DNA of 64,000 bases, from contig NZ_NEJH01000016.1 in NCBI RefSeq assembly GCF_002113025.1, forward strand, positions 1 through 64,000, read 5' to 3'. This document shows, in pieces, positions 52,690-61,328 of this stretch. A model generated the notes under the pieces. The model was not told the DNA's origin, ran no database searches, and saw only the letters and a list, made by a program, of their open reading frames with translations. Position 1 is the first letter of the stretch, and the number at the start of each line of letters is the position of its first letter. Position numbers and translations under genes: made by a program. This DNA comes from Pseudomonas sp. B28(2017). Lineage in GTDB: Bacteria > Pseudomonadota > Gammaproteobacteria > Pseudomonadales > Pseudomonadaceae.

Positions 52690-53079
52690 ATGTTCACTTC
52701 GCTGCGTTTGCCCTTGATCGGTTTGCTGTCCTTCACCCTGGTTCAGGCGGTGTCTGCCGCCGAATGCGCCCCGGACACCCGCCGTGGTGCCGAAGTGTTC
52801 GCCACTGAATGCAGTGTTTGCCACGCGGTGACCAAGGGCACGACCGGCATGATGGGGCCGAACCTGTTCGGCGTGTATGGACGCAAGTCCGGCTCGCTGG
52901 CGGGCTTCAGCTACTCCCAGGCCATGCGCGACAAGGACGTCGACTGGCAAGCCGAGAACATCACGCAATTGATCACCCAGCCCCAGGCCTACGTGCCGGG
53001 CACTTATATGCCGTACATGGGCCTGGCCTCCGCCGACGACCGTCAGGCCGTCGCCTGCTTCCTCAAAGAACAACACTGA
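52690..53079 (+). CDS. Class I c-type cytochrome
   Basis: This 129-residue periplasmic protein has signal peptide MFTSLRLPLIGLLSF...VSA. The heme site ECSVCH is near residue 40, followed by MMGPNLFGVYGRKSG, typical of cytochrome c2-like proteins, and the axial Met lies in GTYMPYMGL. It is 48 bp upstream of the FeaB-like aldehyde dehydrogenase gene and probably co-transcribed. It could accept electrons from the aromatic amine dehydrogenase or another periplasmic dehydrogenase (inference). The 233 bp before it hold no gene. Confidence 0.88.
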   Translation: MFTSLRLPLIGLLSFTLVQAVSAAECAPDTRRGAEVFATECSVCHAVTKGTTGMMGPNLFGVYGRKSGSLAGFSYSQAMRDKDVDWQAENITQLITQPQAYVPGTYMPYMGLASADDRQAVACFLKEQH

Positions 53080-53127
53080 TCAGGCCGGATCTGCGCCTGA
53101 GCAAATCGTCTGAATGAAAGGTGAATT

Positions 53128-54618
53128 ATGAGCAACGTTGAAATCCTGCCCCAGGTTGCTGCATTCCTCGAACGTCGCCACGGCTGCTTCATCGATGGCC
53201 AGTGGGTGTTTGCCGAGGGCGGCAGCATCGCCGTGGTCAACCCGGCCACCGGGCAAACCCTGTGCGAAACCCTGGATGCGCCACTGGAAATCGTCGAACG
53301 CGCCGTGCAGTCGTCGCACAAGGCCTTCAAGTCTGGCGTGTGGTCGAGCCTGCGTCCGGCGGACCGTGAACGCATCCTGCTGAACTTCACCCGTCTTGTC
53401 GAAGAGCACGCCGAAGAGCTGGCCCAGCTGGAAACCCTGAGCCAGGGCAAGTCGATCAACATGGCCCGCGCGCTGGACCTGAATGCTACCGTGGAATTCA
53501 TGCGCTACATGTCCGGCTGGGCGACCAAGATCGAAGGGCAGACCTTCGACGTGTCGATCCCGTTGCCGCCCGGAGCCAGGTTCACCGCGTTCACCAAGCG
53601 TGAGCCGGTGGGTGTGGTGGTCGGCATCGTGCCGTGGAACTTCCCGCTGCTGATCGCGGCCTGGAAGCTGATGCCAGCCCTGGCCACCGGTTGCACAGTG
53701 ATCATCAAACCGGCGATGGAAACCCCGTTGACCGCCATGCGCCTGGCCGAACTGGCGCTGGAAGCGGGCATCCCGGCCGGCGTATTCAACGTGGTCACCG
53801 GCGGTGGCGCCTCGGTCGGTGGCGTGCTGACCTCGCATCCGCTGGTGAGCAAAGTGTCGTTCACCGGTTCCACAGCCGTGGGCAAGAGCGTTGGCGTGGC
53901 ATGCATGGAAAACATGACTCGCTTCTCCCTGGAACTGGGTGGCAAGAACCCGATGATCGTGCTCGCCGATGCCGACATCGAAAAAGCCGTGCAAGGCGCG
54001 ATCCTCGGTGGCTTGCTGAACAACGGCCAGGTCTGCGCAGCGGCCTCGCGTTTCTATGTGCACCATTCGATCCATGACCAGTTTGTCGAAGCCCTGGCCG
54101 CCGCCGTCTCGGCGATGCCGATTGGCGCGGGCATGAACGGCGACGCGGCGATCAACCCGCTGGTGTCGCGCAAGCAACAACAAAGCGTACTCAAGCACAT
54201 CGAACTGGCGCGCAAGGAAGGTGCACGGGTGGTGACGGGCGGTGAGTTGCTGCAAGGCGACGGTTTCTTCGTGCAGCCGACCATTCTGGCGGACATCGAC
54301 CACAGCATGGCCGTGGCCCGCGAAGAAGTATTCGGCCCGGTGCTGGGCGTGATGCCGTTCGACGACGAAGACGCCGTGATCGAACTGGCCAACGACAACC
54401 GCTACGGCCTGGCCGCCAGCCTGTGGACCAACGACCTGAGCAAGGCCATGAACCTGGTGCCCCGCATCGAGGCCGGCACCGTCTGGGTCAATGCCCACGT
54501 GTTGCTCGACCCGGCGATGCCGTTCGGCGGTGTCAAGCAATCGGGCATGGGTCGCGAGTTCGGCCGTGCGGTGATCGAGGCTTATACCGAGCTCAAGTCG
54601 GTGTGCATCGCGCATTGA
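53128..54618 (+). CDS. feaB: FeaB-like aromatic aldehyde dehydrogenase
   Basis: This 496-residue NAD-dependent aldehyde dehydrogenase has the glycine motif FTGSTAVGKSVG, catalytic Glu in LELGGKNP and catalytic Cys in NNGQVCAAASRFYV. It is most like phenylacetaldehyde dehydrogenases (FeaB/PeaE): SGWATKIEGQTFDVSIPLPPG and the ending MGREFGRAVIEAYTELKSVCI. It would turn phenyl-, hydroxyphenyl- or indole-acetaldehyde, the products of an aromatic amine dehydrogenase, into the acids. The FeaR-like regulator expected nearby is the broken gene at 46804. Confidence 0.88.
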   Translation: MSNVEILPQVAAFLERRHGCFIDGQWVFAEGGSIAVVNPATGQTLCETLDAPLEIVERAVQSSHKAFKSGVWSSLRPADRERILLNFTRLVEEHAEELAQLETLSQGKSINMARALDLNATVEFMRYMSGWATKIEGQTFDVSIPLPPGARFTAFTKREPVGVVVGIVPWNFPLLIAAWKLMPALATGCTVIIKPAMETPLTAMRLAELALEAGIPAGVFNVVTGGGASVGGVLTSHPLVSKVSFTGSTAVGKSVGVACMENMTRFSLELGGKNPMIVLADADIEKAVQGAILGGLLNNGQVCAAASRFYVHHSIHDQFVEALAAAVSAMPIGAGMNGDAAINPLVSRKQQQSVLKHIELARKEGARVVTGGELLQGDGFFVQPTILADIDHSMAVAREEVFGPVLGVMPFDDEDAVIELANDNRYGLAASLWTNDLSKAMNLVPRIEAGTVWVNAHVLLDPAMPFGGVKQSGMGREFGRAVIEAYTELKSVCIAH

Positions 54619-54648
54619 TGTAGCGACCGCCTGCCGCGTGATCGGGCA

Positions 54649-57033
54649 TCACGCAGCAGGCGGTTTCGCCAGTTCAATGCCAGCGGCACCCAGCCGCTTG
54701 AGAATTTCAAACAGCAGCTCGCTCTTGATCGCGCCGACCGTGCGTGGGCTGCCGACATAGCCGGTGATGGTCAACGTGATGCCTTCAGGTTTCAGCTGAC
54801 TGAAGCGCAAAAATGGCACCGGTTTATCCAGAATGGATTCGTGTTCGGTGAAGGTGTCGTACAGCAGGTTTTGTACTTGCTCAGGGTCGATGTCCAGCGG
54901 GAACATCAGTTCGAGTATCACCACGCCCTGGGCGCTGCCGCCGAGGGTGACGTTGCGCAGGTTCTGCGAAATCAGGTGCGAGTTGGGCACGATCATGATC
55001 GAGCGGTCGGCGAGTTGTATTTCCGTGGCCCGCACATTGATTCGTCGTATATCGCCTTCGACGCCACTGATGCTGATCAGGTCGCCGACCTTCACCGGGC
55101 GCTCGGTCAGCAGGATAAGGCCGGAGATGAAATTCTTCACGATCTCCTGAAGGCCAAAGCCGATACCCACTGACAGGGCGCTGACGATCCAGGCCAGGTT
55201 GGTCCACTTGATCCCCAGCGACGCCAGCGTGAGCAGGACGACGGATACGTAACCGATGTTGGCGAACAGGGTGCTGAGCGAGGCGCACATGCCCGGGTCC
55301 ATCTCGGTTTTCGGCAGGAACTCACTATCCAGCCAGCGACGCAGGGTGCGAATCAGGTAGACACCGATCATCAGTGTCAGCAGGGCATGCATCAAATTGT
55401 CCGGGACGATGTTCAGCTTGCGCAGCCCTTCACCGCCGAGTACGGCCACAGTGCCTGTAACCAGTTGCCCGAGTGTCGTACCGATCCCGCCGACAAACAG
55501 CGCAATGAGGCCAATCAGTATCAGGATGGCGCGGCCGGCCCCGGATAACAGGGTGCAGATCTGCTCCAGGCGCGGATTGCCGATGCCCAGCAGCTGTTTG
55601 ATGGTCCTGCCGGTGGGTTGCCGGGGTGAAAAAAGGTAATCGCAGGTGTCCTGATACACCTGTGTGAGCAGGTAGAAACCGGCGAAGATGATGAATATCC
55701 AGACCAGTTCATAGGTGATGAACCGGGCCATCGTCACGTAGCCGATCACCAGGGCGAACAGGGACACCACCACGGCTGCGCCGGTAAAAGCATAAATCAG
55801 GCCGGCAGAGGTTCTGACGCCTTCGGGGGCTTCTCCGGCAACGATCAGGTCTCTGCGGGTCTTGCTGACGCGCAACAGGAGCGCACCGATCACCAGGGCC
55901 GCGACCAACGCCACGATGCCCCGCCCGAGCAACACCACTTCGGTGCTCATGCCGGTGACATTACTCATCTGCACCAGGGTCACCAGCACCAGCAGCAGGC
56001 TTGCCAGCAGCTTCGGATAGGGCGCCATCGCCAGTGCCACCGGATCGGCAATATCGGGCAGGCGCCATGAGGGATGTTTGGTTGACAGCAGTGCGCGGCT
56101 CAATCCGGTGATCAGCACGCAGGTATAGGCCAGCTTTTCCAGATACTGCGCCAGGTCGTTCAGCAGTGGGGTGTAGGGCAGTTGCCGGGTCCCGGCAAAG
56201 TGCAGCAATTGCAGGGCGATGCCGGCGGTCAGCACCGTCGCCAGTACCGACGCCAAGGCAAGGGAGCTGCGCCGTAACCGGCCTTCAGGCATTCGATGGA
56301 TGCACAGCCACGCCAGACCCCGCCCGGCGAACCGTCGCCCTACGGTCCAGATGGCCAGGGCCAGTATCAGCAGGGCGGCGGTGATCCCGCGTTGTCCGGG
56401 TTGCCAGGCCACCCGGTGCGTGGCCTCGAGTTGCTCGATGAGGGCACCGAAACGCTGGCGGTCATCTGCCGGAAGATTGAACAAAGGCGACCAGAAAGCC
56501 GGGTTCAGGATACTGGTGGTCTGCTGGGTTACTTCAGCTTCCAGCAGGCTGCGGCGAATACTGGCTATCTGGGTGATCAGCTCGGCGGCACTTTTTTTCA
56601 GCGCTTCCAGGGTTTTGAGTTGGCTATCGATTCTGTTTTTCTGTTCGCCGAGGGTATCTCGCTGGGTGGTAATGGCAGACGTCACCTGTGCGTTCTCGGC
56701 GAGGGGCACTGGCCCCAGCACGTTGAGTTGCGCCTGCAACTGCGCCTGCCCGGGCAGCAGCGATGCGGACAGATTATCAATATCCTGGATGAGTACTTGC
56801 ACCTGGTCCTGTGCGCTTTCCAGTTGGGTGTAATTGGTGGCCAGGGAAACCTGTTGCTTGAGACTGTTCAACTGGTTTTGCAGCCCCAGCAGATCGTTGT
56901 CGGGGATGCTGATGATCGGGGGTGTGGCGGCGGGGGCAAGGGTATCGGCCATGGGGGTCGCCAACAGCCAGCCCGGGCTTGCCGCCAGAAGCGCGAAGGC
57001 GACGCAGATCATTGACTTCAATACATTGCACAT
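54649..57033 (-). CDS. DUF3772/MscS-family mechanosensitive channel (MscK-like)
   Basis: This protein of about 794 residues has a signal peptide (MCNVLKSMICVAFALLAA), a periplasmic coiled-coil DUF3772 region (about 40-200) and roughly eleven helices. The C-terminal MscS domain is LAWIVSALSVGIGFGLQEIVKNFISGLILLTERPVKVGD, then IMIVPNSHLISQNLRN. Such channels release solutes on hypo-osmotic shock. I start at ATG 57033; a GTG 27 bp upstream is possible. It is convergent with the aldehyde dehydrogenase gene. Confidence 0.88.
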   Translation of the reverse strand: MCNVLKSMICVAFALLAASPGWLLATPMADTLAPAATPPIISIPDNDLLGLQNQLNSLKQQVSLATNYTQLESAQDQVQVLIQDIDNLSASLLPGQAQLQAQLNVLGPVPLAENAQVTSAITTQRDTLGEQKNRIDSQLKTLEALKKSAAELITQIASIRRSLLEAEVTQQTTSILNPAFWSPLFNLPADDRQRFGALIEQLEATHRVAWQPGQRGITAALLILALAIWTVGRRFAGRGLAWLCIHRMPEGRLRRSSLALASVLATVLTAGIALQLLHFAGTRQLPYTPLLNDLAQYLEKLAYTCVLITGLSRALLSTKHPSWRLPDIADPVALAMAPYPKLLASLLLVLVTLVQMSNVTGMSTEVVLLGRGIVALVAALVIGALLLRVSKTRRDLIVAGEAPEGVRTSAGLIYAFTGAAVVVSLFALVIGYVTMARFITYELVWIFIIFAGFYLLTQVYQDTCDYLFSPRQPTGRTIKQLLGIGNPRLEQICTLLSGAGRAILILIGLIALFVGGIGTTLGQLVTGTVAVLGGEGLRKLNIVPDNLMHALLTLMIGVYLIRTLRRWLDSEFLPKTEMDPGMCASLSTLFANIGYVSVVLLTLASLGIKWTNLAWIVSALSVGIGFGLQEIVKNFISGLILLTERPVKVGDLISISGVEGDIRRINVRATEIQLADRSIMIVPNSHLISQNLRNVTLGGSAQGVVILELMFPLDIDPEQVQNLLYDTFTEHESILDKPVPFLRFSQLKPEGITLTITGYVGSPRTVGAIKSELLFEILKRLGAAGIELAKPPAA

Positions 57034-57141
57034 CGGCGTGCTCGACGGGTTGTTAGTCACTTAGCCAATGAGGTTAGGCCATGACACGCACCCTTGAGCG
57101 ATGTTTTGTCGCAAGTGGCCCTGGAGGACTTCGCTCAGGCG

Positions 57142-58572
57142 TTACTCATGCTGTTGCCGCGCCGGGAAAAACAGCTCGAAGCAGGTGATGCCGTTGGCAC
57201 TGCTGACATGGCAGGCACCGTTGTGCAGTTGCATGATCGTCGCCACGATCGACAGGCCCAGGCCATTGGATTGGGAGGAGCGTTCGCGGGATTCATCGAC
57301 CCGGTAGAAGCGTTCGAACAGCCGTGGCAGATGGTGGGGCGCGATGGTCGGGCCGTGGTTGCGCACTTGCACCTGGATGCCGTCGGCAGTCGGGTTGGCG
57401 TGGATGCACAGCTCGGAATGCGGGGCGCCGTACTTGATGGCGTTGGCGCACAGGTTGGCCAGGGCACGGCGCAGCAACATGGGCTCGGCCCAGATCAAGC
57501 CGCTGCCCTGGGCATTGATGCAGATGCCAACGTCGCCCGCCGGGCCTTCGAAGTAATCGGCCATGCGTTGCATTTCGTCGGCGGCATCCAGCTCCTGACG
57601 CTGGCGCAAGGCACTGCGCGGATCAGTGCGGGCCAGAAACAGCATGTTGTCGAGCATGCGCGCCAGGCGTTCAAGCTCTTCGACGTTCGAGGCCAACAGC
57701 TGCTGATAGGCGTCGGTGCTGCGGTTCTGCTGCAAGGCCACCTGGGTTTCGCCCAGCAGGTTGTTGATCGGTGTGCGCAGTTCGTGGGCCATGTCGGTCG
57801 ATACCTGGCCCAGTTGAATGAAACCTTTGTCCAGCCGGTCGAGCATGGCGTTGAAGGCGTCTATCATCGGCAACAGTTCCAGTGGCGCACCCTGGCTGTC
57901 GAGGCGTTCGTTGAGGTTGCCGACGTCGATGCTCTGGGTGTGACGGGCCAGGCGCCGCACGGGCAACAGGCCGCGATGCACCAGCACATAACCGGACAGC
58001 GACAGCAGAATCGCCGCGACGCTGGCGAACAGGTACACATTGAAGCGGTAGTCGGCGAGCACGGCGGTGCGTTCGGTCATCAAGCGCCCGGTCACCACTT
58101 GCAGGCTGCCCAGATCACCCGAGTCGATGGTCGCTGCCAGGGCGGAAAACGGCACGCCATTGACGTTGGGCAAATGCTGCACGTCGTTCAGGGTCAGGCG
58201 ATGATCCATCGCCACCGGGGTCAGCACCGGCATTTTCAGGTTGCCCGGGTTGACTACCAGCAACGGCGGTTGGCCAGGGGTGCCGATGGTCAGCAGGGCC
58301 TCGCGGTTGCCCATCATGTTCTGGAACAGCGCCGGCTTGGCCTTGATCAGGTCCAGGGTATTGCTGTCGTTGAGGAAGGTACGCAACTGGTCGATGCGGG
58401 TGATCAGGGCAATGTCGTCGCGACGGATCAACTCGCGCTCCAGGTCGCGGTACAGCGCGACACCCAGCAGCGCCAGCGAGACAAACGCCAGCAGGGCAAA
58501 CACCAACGCCAGACGCAGGGTCAGGGAGTGGCTGAGACGGGAGGCGGATTGCAGCGGTGTCATCGCATTCAT
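57142..58572 (-). CDS. Heavy-metal-type sensor histidine kinase (CopS/CusS-like)
   Basis: This 476-residue kinase has two membrane segments (about 18-40 and 178-198) flanking a periplasmic sensor of about 135 residues, then HAMP and His263 in STDMAHELRTPINNLLGE. The catalytic domain has NLCANAIKYG and NGLGLSIVATIMQLH. The N-terminal SLTLRLALVFALLAF...YRDLERELIRRDD is typical of the CusS/CopS/CzcS metal-sensor group. The sensor has few His/Met residues, so the metal is uncertain. It lies 8 bp downstream of its regulator gene. Confidence 0.88.
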   Translation of the reverse strand: MNAMTPLQSASRLSHSLTLRLALVFALLAFVSLALLGVALYRDLERELIRRDDIALITRIDQLRTFLNDSNTLDLIKAKPALFQNMMGNREALLTIGTPGQPPLLVVNPGNLKMPVLTPVAMDHRLTLNDVQHLPNVNGVPFSALAATIDSGDLGSLQVVTGRLMTERTAVLADYRFNVYLFASVAAILLSLSGYVLVHRGLLPVRRLARHTQSIDVGNLNERLDSQGAPLELLPMIDAFNAMLDRLDKGFIQLGQVSTDMAHELRTPINNLLGETQVALQQNRSTDAYQQLLASNVEELERLARMLDNMLFLARTDPRSALRQRQELDAADEMQRMADYFEGPAGDVGICINAQGSGLIWAEPMLLRRALANLCANAIKYGAPHSELCIHANPTADGIQVQVRNHGPTIAPHHLPRLFERFYRVDESRERSSQSNGLGLSIVATIMQLHNGACHVSSANGITCFELFFPARQQHE

Positions 58573-58580
58573 GGGGGCGT

Positions 58581-59252
58581 TCAGGGTTGAGTGTCGAAGC
58601 GGTAGCCGATGCCGCGCACGCTGTGGATCAACTTGAGCGGGAACGGATCATCGATTTTCAGGCGCAGGCGGCGCACCGCGACATCGACGACATTGGTGTC
58701 GCTGTCGAAATTCATGTCCCAGACCCGCGAGGCGATCATCGAGCGTGACAGCACTTCGCCCTGATGGGTGGCGAACAGGTGCAGCAGGGCAAATTCCTTG
58801 TTGGTCAGGGTAATGCGATTGCCGGCGCGGCTGACGCGACGCTTGAGCACGTCGATCTGCAGGTCGTCGACGTGCAGGTGTTCTTCTTCCCGGGTAGGGC
58901 CGCGCCGGGTCAGGGTGCGCAGGCGTGCCACCAGTTCGGCGAAGGAAAAAGGTTTGATCAGGTAATCGTCGGCGCCCAGCTCGAGGCCTTTGATGCGGTC
59001 GGCGATGTCATCCCGGGCGGTGAGGAACAACACCGGTGTGTCGGCTTCCTTGCGCAAACGGCGCAGGACTTCCCAGCCATCCATCTTCGGCATCATGACG
59101 TCCAGCACGATCACATCGAAATCGTGTTCCAGGGCCAGGTGCAAGCCATCGACGCCGTCCCGCGCCAGGCTCACGGTGTATCCGAGTTCCTGCAGGCCGT
59201 TGAGCAGGTAATTGCCGGCCTTGGGTTCGTCTTCGACTACGAGGATGTTCAT
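58581..59252 (-). CDS. Heavy-metal-type OmpR response regulator (CopR/CusR-like)
   Basis: This 223-residue regulator begins [16 protein letters not shown], with phospho-acceptor Asp51 in [22 protein letters not shown], and a C-terminal winged helix ([48 protein letters not shown]). These are hallmarks of the heavy-metal response-regulator family. It precedes its kinase gene and follows the DUF2790 gene at 59337-59594. A cop-box-like palindrome lies at 59693. Confidence 0.92.
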   Translation of the reverse strand: MNILVVEDEPKAGNYLLNGLQELGYTVSLARDGVDGLHLALEHDFDVIVLDVMMPKMDGWEVLRRLRKEADTPVLFLTARDDIADRIKGLELGADDYLIKPFSFAELVARLRTLTRRGPTREEEHLHVDDLQIDVLKRRVSRAGNRITLTNKEFALLHLFATHQGEVLSRSMIASRVWDMNFDSDTNVVDVAVRRLRLKIDDPFPLKLIHSVRGIGYRFDTQP

Positions 59253-59336
59253 GAAAGTCTGCCTGATTCGGTCGGGCTACAGGGGCAAGCCAGTGGCGCA
59301 AGTGTAGCCCGATCAATCGTCAATACAGGCATCCGA

Positions 59337-59594
59337 TCAGTTCTCACCAATGCAACCCACGCCCTGGACCCGATAGTCCAGCTGGTGCTCGCGACCCTGG
59401 TGGTCGAGGTAGTTGAACTGCGCCGGCACGATGCCGCACTTGCCGGAAAGGTCGGTCATGGACAGCACTTTGGCCACATCCACGTCCACGTAAAAGCCGT
59501 CCTTGTCGTGGATGACGGGTGAAGCGGATGGAGTTGCGGCAAACGCCGAGCCGGTGGCGAGCAGGGCGGCAAAACCAAGGATCAACATTTTCAT
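59337..59594 (-). CDS. DUF2790 family small periplasmic protein (second copy)
   Basis: This 85-residue protein has signal peptide MKMLILGFAALLATGSAFA. The mature part matches the DUF2790 protein at 3781: DVDVAKVLSMTD, GKCGIVPAQFNYLDHQG, and a final VGCIGEN. The two cysteines are conserved. Here it is upstream of, and in the same orientation as, the CopRS-like system, with a metal-box-like palindrome about 100 bp before its start. It is probably a target of that system. Confidence 0.85.
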   Translation of the reverse strand: MKMLILGFAALLATGSAFAATPSASPVIHDKDGFYVDVDVAKVLSMTDLSGKCGIVPAQFNYLDHQGREHQLDYRVQGVGCIGEN

Positions 59595-59692
59595 GACGAA
59601 TCTCTCTCTACAAGGGCAGGGTGGCTGCCGGTGGTTGGCCTGACAGTGAGTTCAGGTTAACGAGGCGATCCGGACAGCCGACCAACAGCTTG

Positions 59693-59708
59693 ATGACAAA
59701 GTTGTAAT
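59693..59708. promoter_or_regulatory. Cop-box-like operator
   Basis: ATGACAAAGTTGTAAT is one mismatch from the CusR/CopR-type palindrome TGACAA-NN-TTGTCA. It sits between the divergent DUF2790 (-) and tctC (+) genes. The remaining 268 bp of this gap hold nothing else recognised. Confidence 0.5.
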
Positions 59709-59862
59709 GAAACGCCGGTTTGAACACCGCGCCCCCTGTAGGAGCGCTTTAAAACGGATCAACCCGCGGATCCATGGCCTAAGCTTGTTCGCAGGCCCAT
59801 GCCCATCGAGCACCTCGATGGGCAAACGGCACCTATAAAAACAATGCAATCAGGAGATGCCC

Positions 59863-60828
59863 ATGTCCGCTTTGATCCGTCGTTTCAGTCGCAGCATGGC
59901 CGCTGGTTTGACCGCTGCCATGCTTGTCGCACCAGCCTTCGCGCTGGATACCGTGAAATTCATGGCCCCGGGCTCGGTGGGCGGTGGTTACGACCAGACC
60001 GCCAGGGTATTGGGCAAGGCCATGATCGAAGCCAACACGGCCAAGGCCGTGACCTTCGAGAACAAGGGCGGGGCGGGCGGGACCCTGGGGCTGGCGCAGT
60101 TTGCCAACAGCACCAAGGGTGACCCGAACGCATTGCTGGTGGTCGGCGCGATCATGGTCGCGGGCATCGAACAGAACAAACCGCAGATCAGCCTGAAGGA
60201 TGTGACGCCGATTGCGCGTCTGTTTACCGAATACAACGTGATTGCCGTGCGCAAGGACTCGCCCTACAAGACCCTCGATGACCTGATCAAGGACTTCAAG
60301 GAAAAGCCCACCGGCGTCACCTTTGGCGGTGGTTCCAAGGGGTCGATCGACCACATCGGCATCGCCGAACTGGCGGGCAAACTGGATGTCCCGGTCAACA
60401 AGGTCAATTACATCGCCACCGGCGGCGGGGGTGAAATCGTGGCCCAGACCCTGGGCGGCCAGATCAAGGTGCTCACTGGGGGCTACGCCGAACTGGGTCA
60501 ATACATCAAGGCCGGCCAGATCCGGGTGCTGGCCATCGGTGCGCCCGAGCGTGTCCCGGGGATCGATGCGCCAACCCTCAAGGAAAGTGGCTACGACGTG
60601 ATCATCGGCAATTGGCGCGGTGTCTACGGTGCTGCGAACCTCACAGCCGAGCAGCGTAAAGAAGTGACCGACGCGGTCGTGGCCGCCAGCAAAAGCAAAG
60701 TCTGGCAAGACAACATCAAAACCAATGCCTGGACCGAGAGCGTGTTGACCGGTGATGACTTCGGCAAATTCGTCGACGACGAGCACGTGCGTCTGCGGGC
60801 GATGCTGGTCAAGGTCGGGCTGCTTTGA
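59863..60828 (+). CDS. tctC: Tripartite tricarboxylate transporter substrate-binding protein TctC
   Basis: This 321-residue periplasmic protein starts at ATG 59863, six bases after AGGAG. Its signal peptide ends APAFA. The Bug/TctC fold follows: VKFMAPGSVGGGYDQTARVLGKAM, ENKGGAGGTLGLAQF, VTFGGGSKGSIDHIG and IRVLAIGAPERVPGIDAPTLKE. It binds citrate or related carboxylates and docks to TctAB. It is the first gene of the tctCBA operon and lacks the usual adjacent tctDE regulators and OpdH porin, but follows a metal-type two-component system. Confidence 0.9.
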   Translation: MSALIRRFSRSMAAGLTAAMLVAPAFALDTVKFMAPGSVGGGYDQTARVLGKAMIEANTAKAVTFENKGGAGGTLGLAQFANSTKGDPNALLVVGAIMVAGIEQNKPQISLKDVTPIARLFTEYNVIAVRKDSPYKTLDDLIKDFKEKPTGVTFGGGSKGSIDHIGIAELAGKLDVPVNKVNYIATGGGGEIVAQTLGGQIKVLTGGYAELGQYIKAGQIRVLAIGAPERVPGIDAPTLKESGYDVIIGNWRGVYGAANLTAEQRKEVTDAVVAASKSKVWQDNIKTNAWTESVLTGDDFGKFVDDEHVRLRAMLVKVGLL

Positions 60829-60829
60829 G

Positions 60830-61312
60830 ATGGCCGGGTCACGCGCAATCGTACCGACGCAATTGGCGATCGGCCTTGGACTGATCGCCCTTGGCGCCTT
60901 GCTGGCCGTGGGGGCCAACCGCTTTCCAGCTGAGATGGGCTTCGTGATTCTGCCGGCTTACGTCTACCCCTGGATCGTCGCCGGGTTTCTCGGCGTGGTG
61001 GGCCTGTTGCTGAGTTATCAGGCGCTCACCGGCGGTTTTCGCGAACTGGAGAGCGGCAATGGTGCGATCCCTGGCGGCAAATCCGGCGCCGCCTGGGTCA
61101 CTGGAGGGTTGGTGGGGGTGGCGGTGCTGATCAACCTCATTGGTTTTGTGCTGGCCGCCGGGTTGCTGTTCGCCTGTTCGGCGCGGGGGTTTGGTAGCCG
61201 TCATCCGCTGCGGGACCTGGCCATAGGCATTGCCTTGACCCTGCCGATCTACTGGCTGTTCAACGCCGGGCTCGGGGTTTCCCTGCCATCGCTGATCAAC
61301 ATGTGGATGTGA
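60830..61312 (+). CDS. tctB: Tripartite tricarboxylate transporter small membrane subunit TctB
   Basis: This 160-residue membrane protein has four helices ([73 protein letters not shown]) and the TctB ending GVSLPSL. It starts at ATG 60830, one base after the tctC stop, and is followed 16 bp later by tctA. It is poorly conserved in sequence, but position makes the call firm. Confidence 0.88.
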   Translation: MAGSRAIVPTQLAIGLGLIALGALLAVGANRFPAEMGFVILPAYVYPWIVAGFLGVVGLLLSYQALTGGFRELESGNGAIPGGKSGAAWVTGGLVGVAVLINLIGFVLAAGLLFACSARGFGSRHPLRDLAIGIALTLPIYWLFNAGLGVSLPSLINMWM

Positions 61313-61328
61313 GGGGGAGATCGACACC

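Noticed and set aside
52332-52808. 158-codon frame spanning the end of the exporter ATPase gene and the start of the cytochrome c gene
   Set aside because: It overlaps two well-supported genes in another frame and has no domain; not accepted as an immunity gene.
57094-58590. 498-codon plus-strand frame
   Set aside because: It is the antisense shadow of the CopS-like kinase; composition is Gln/His/Val/Gly-rich as expected for a shadow frame in GC-rich DNA.
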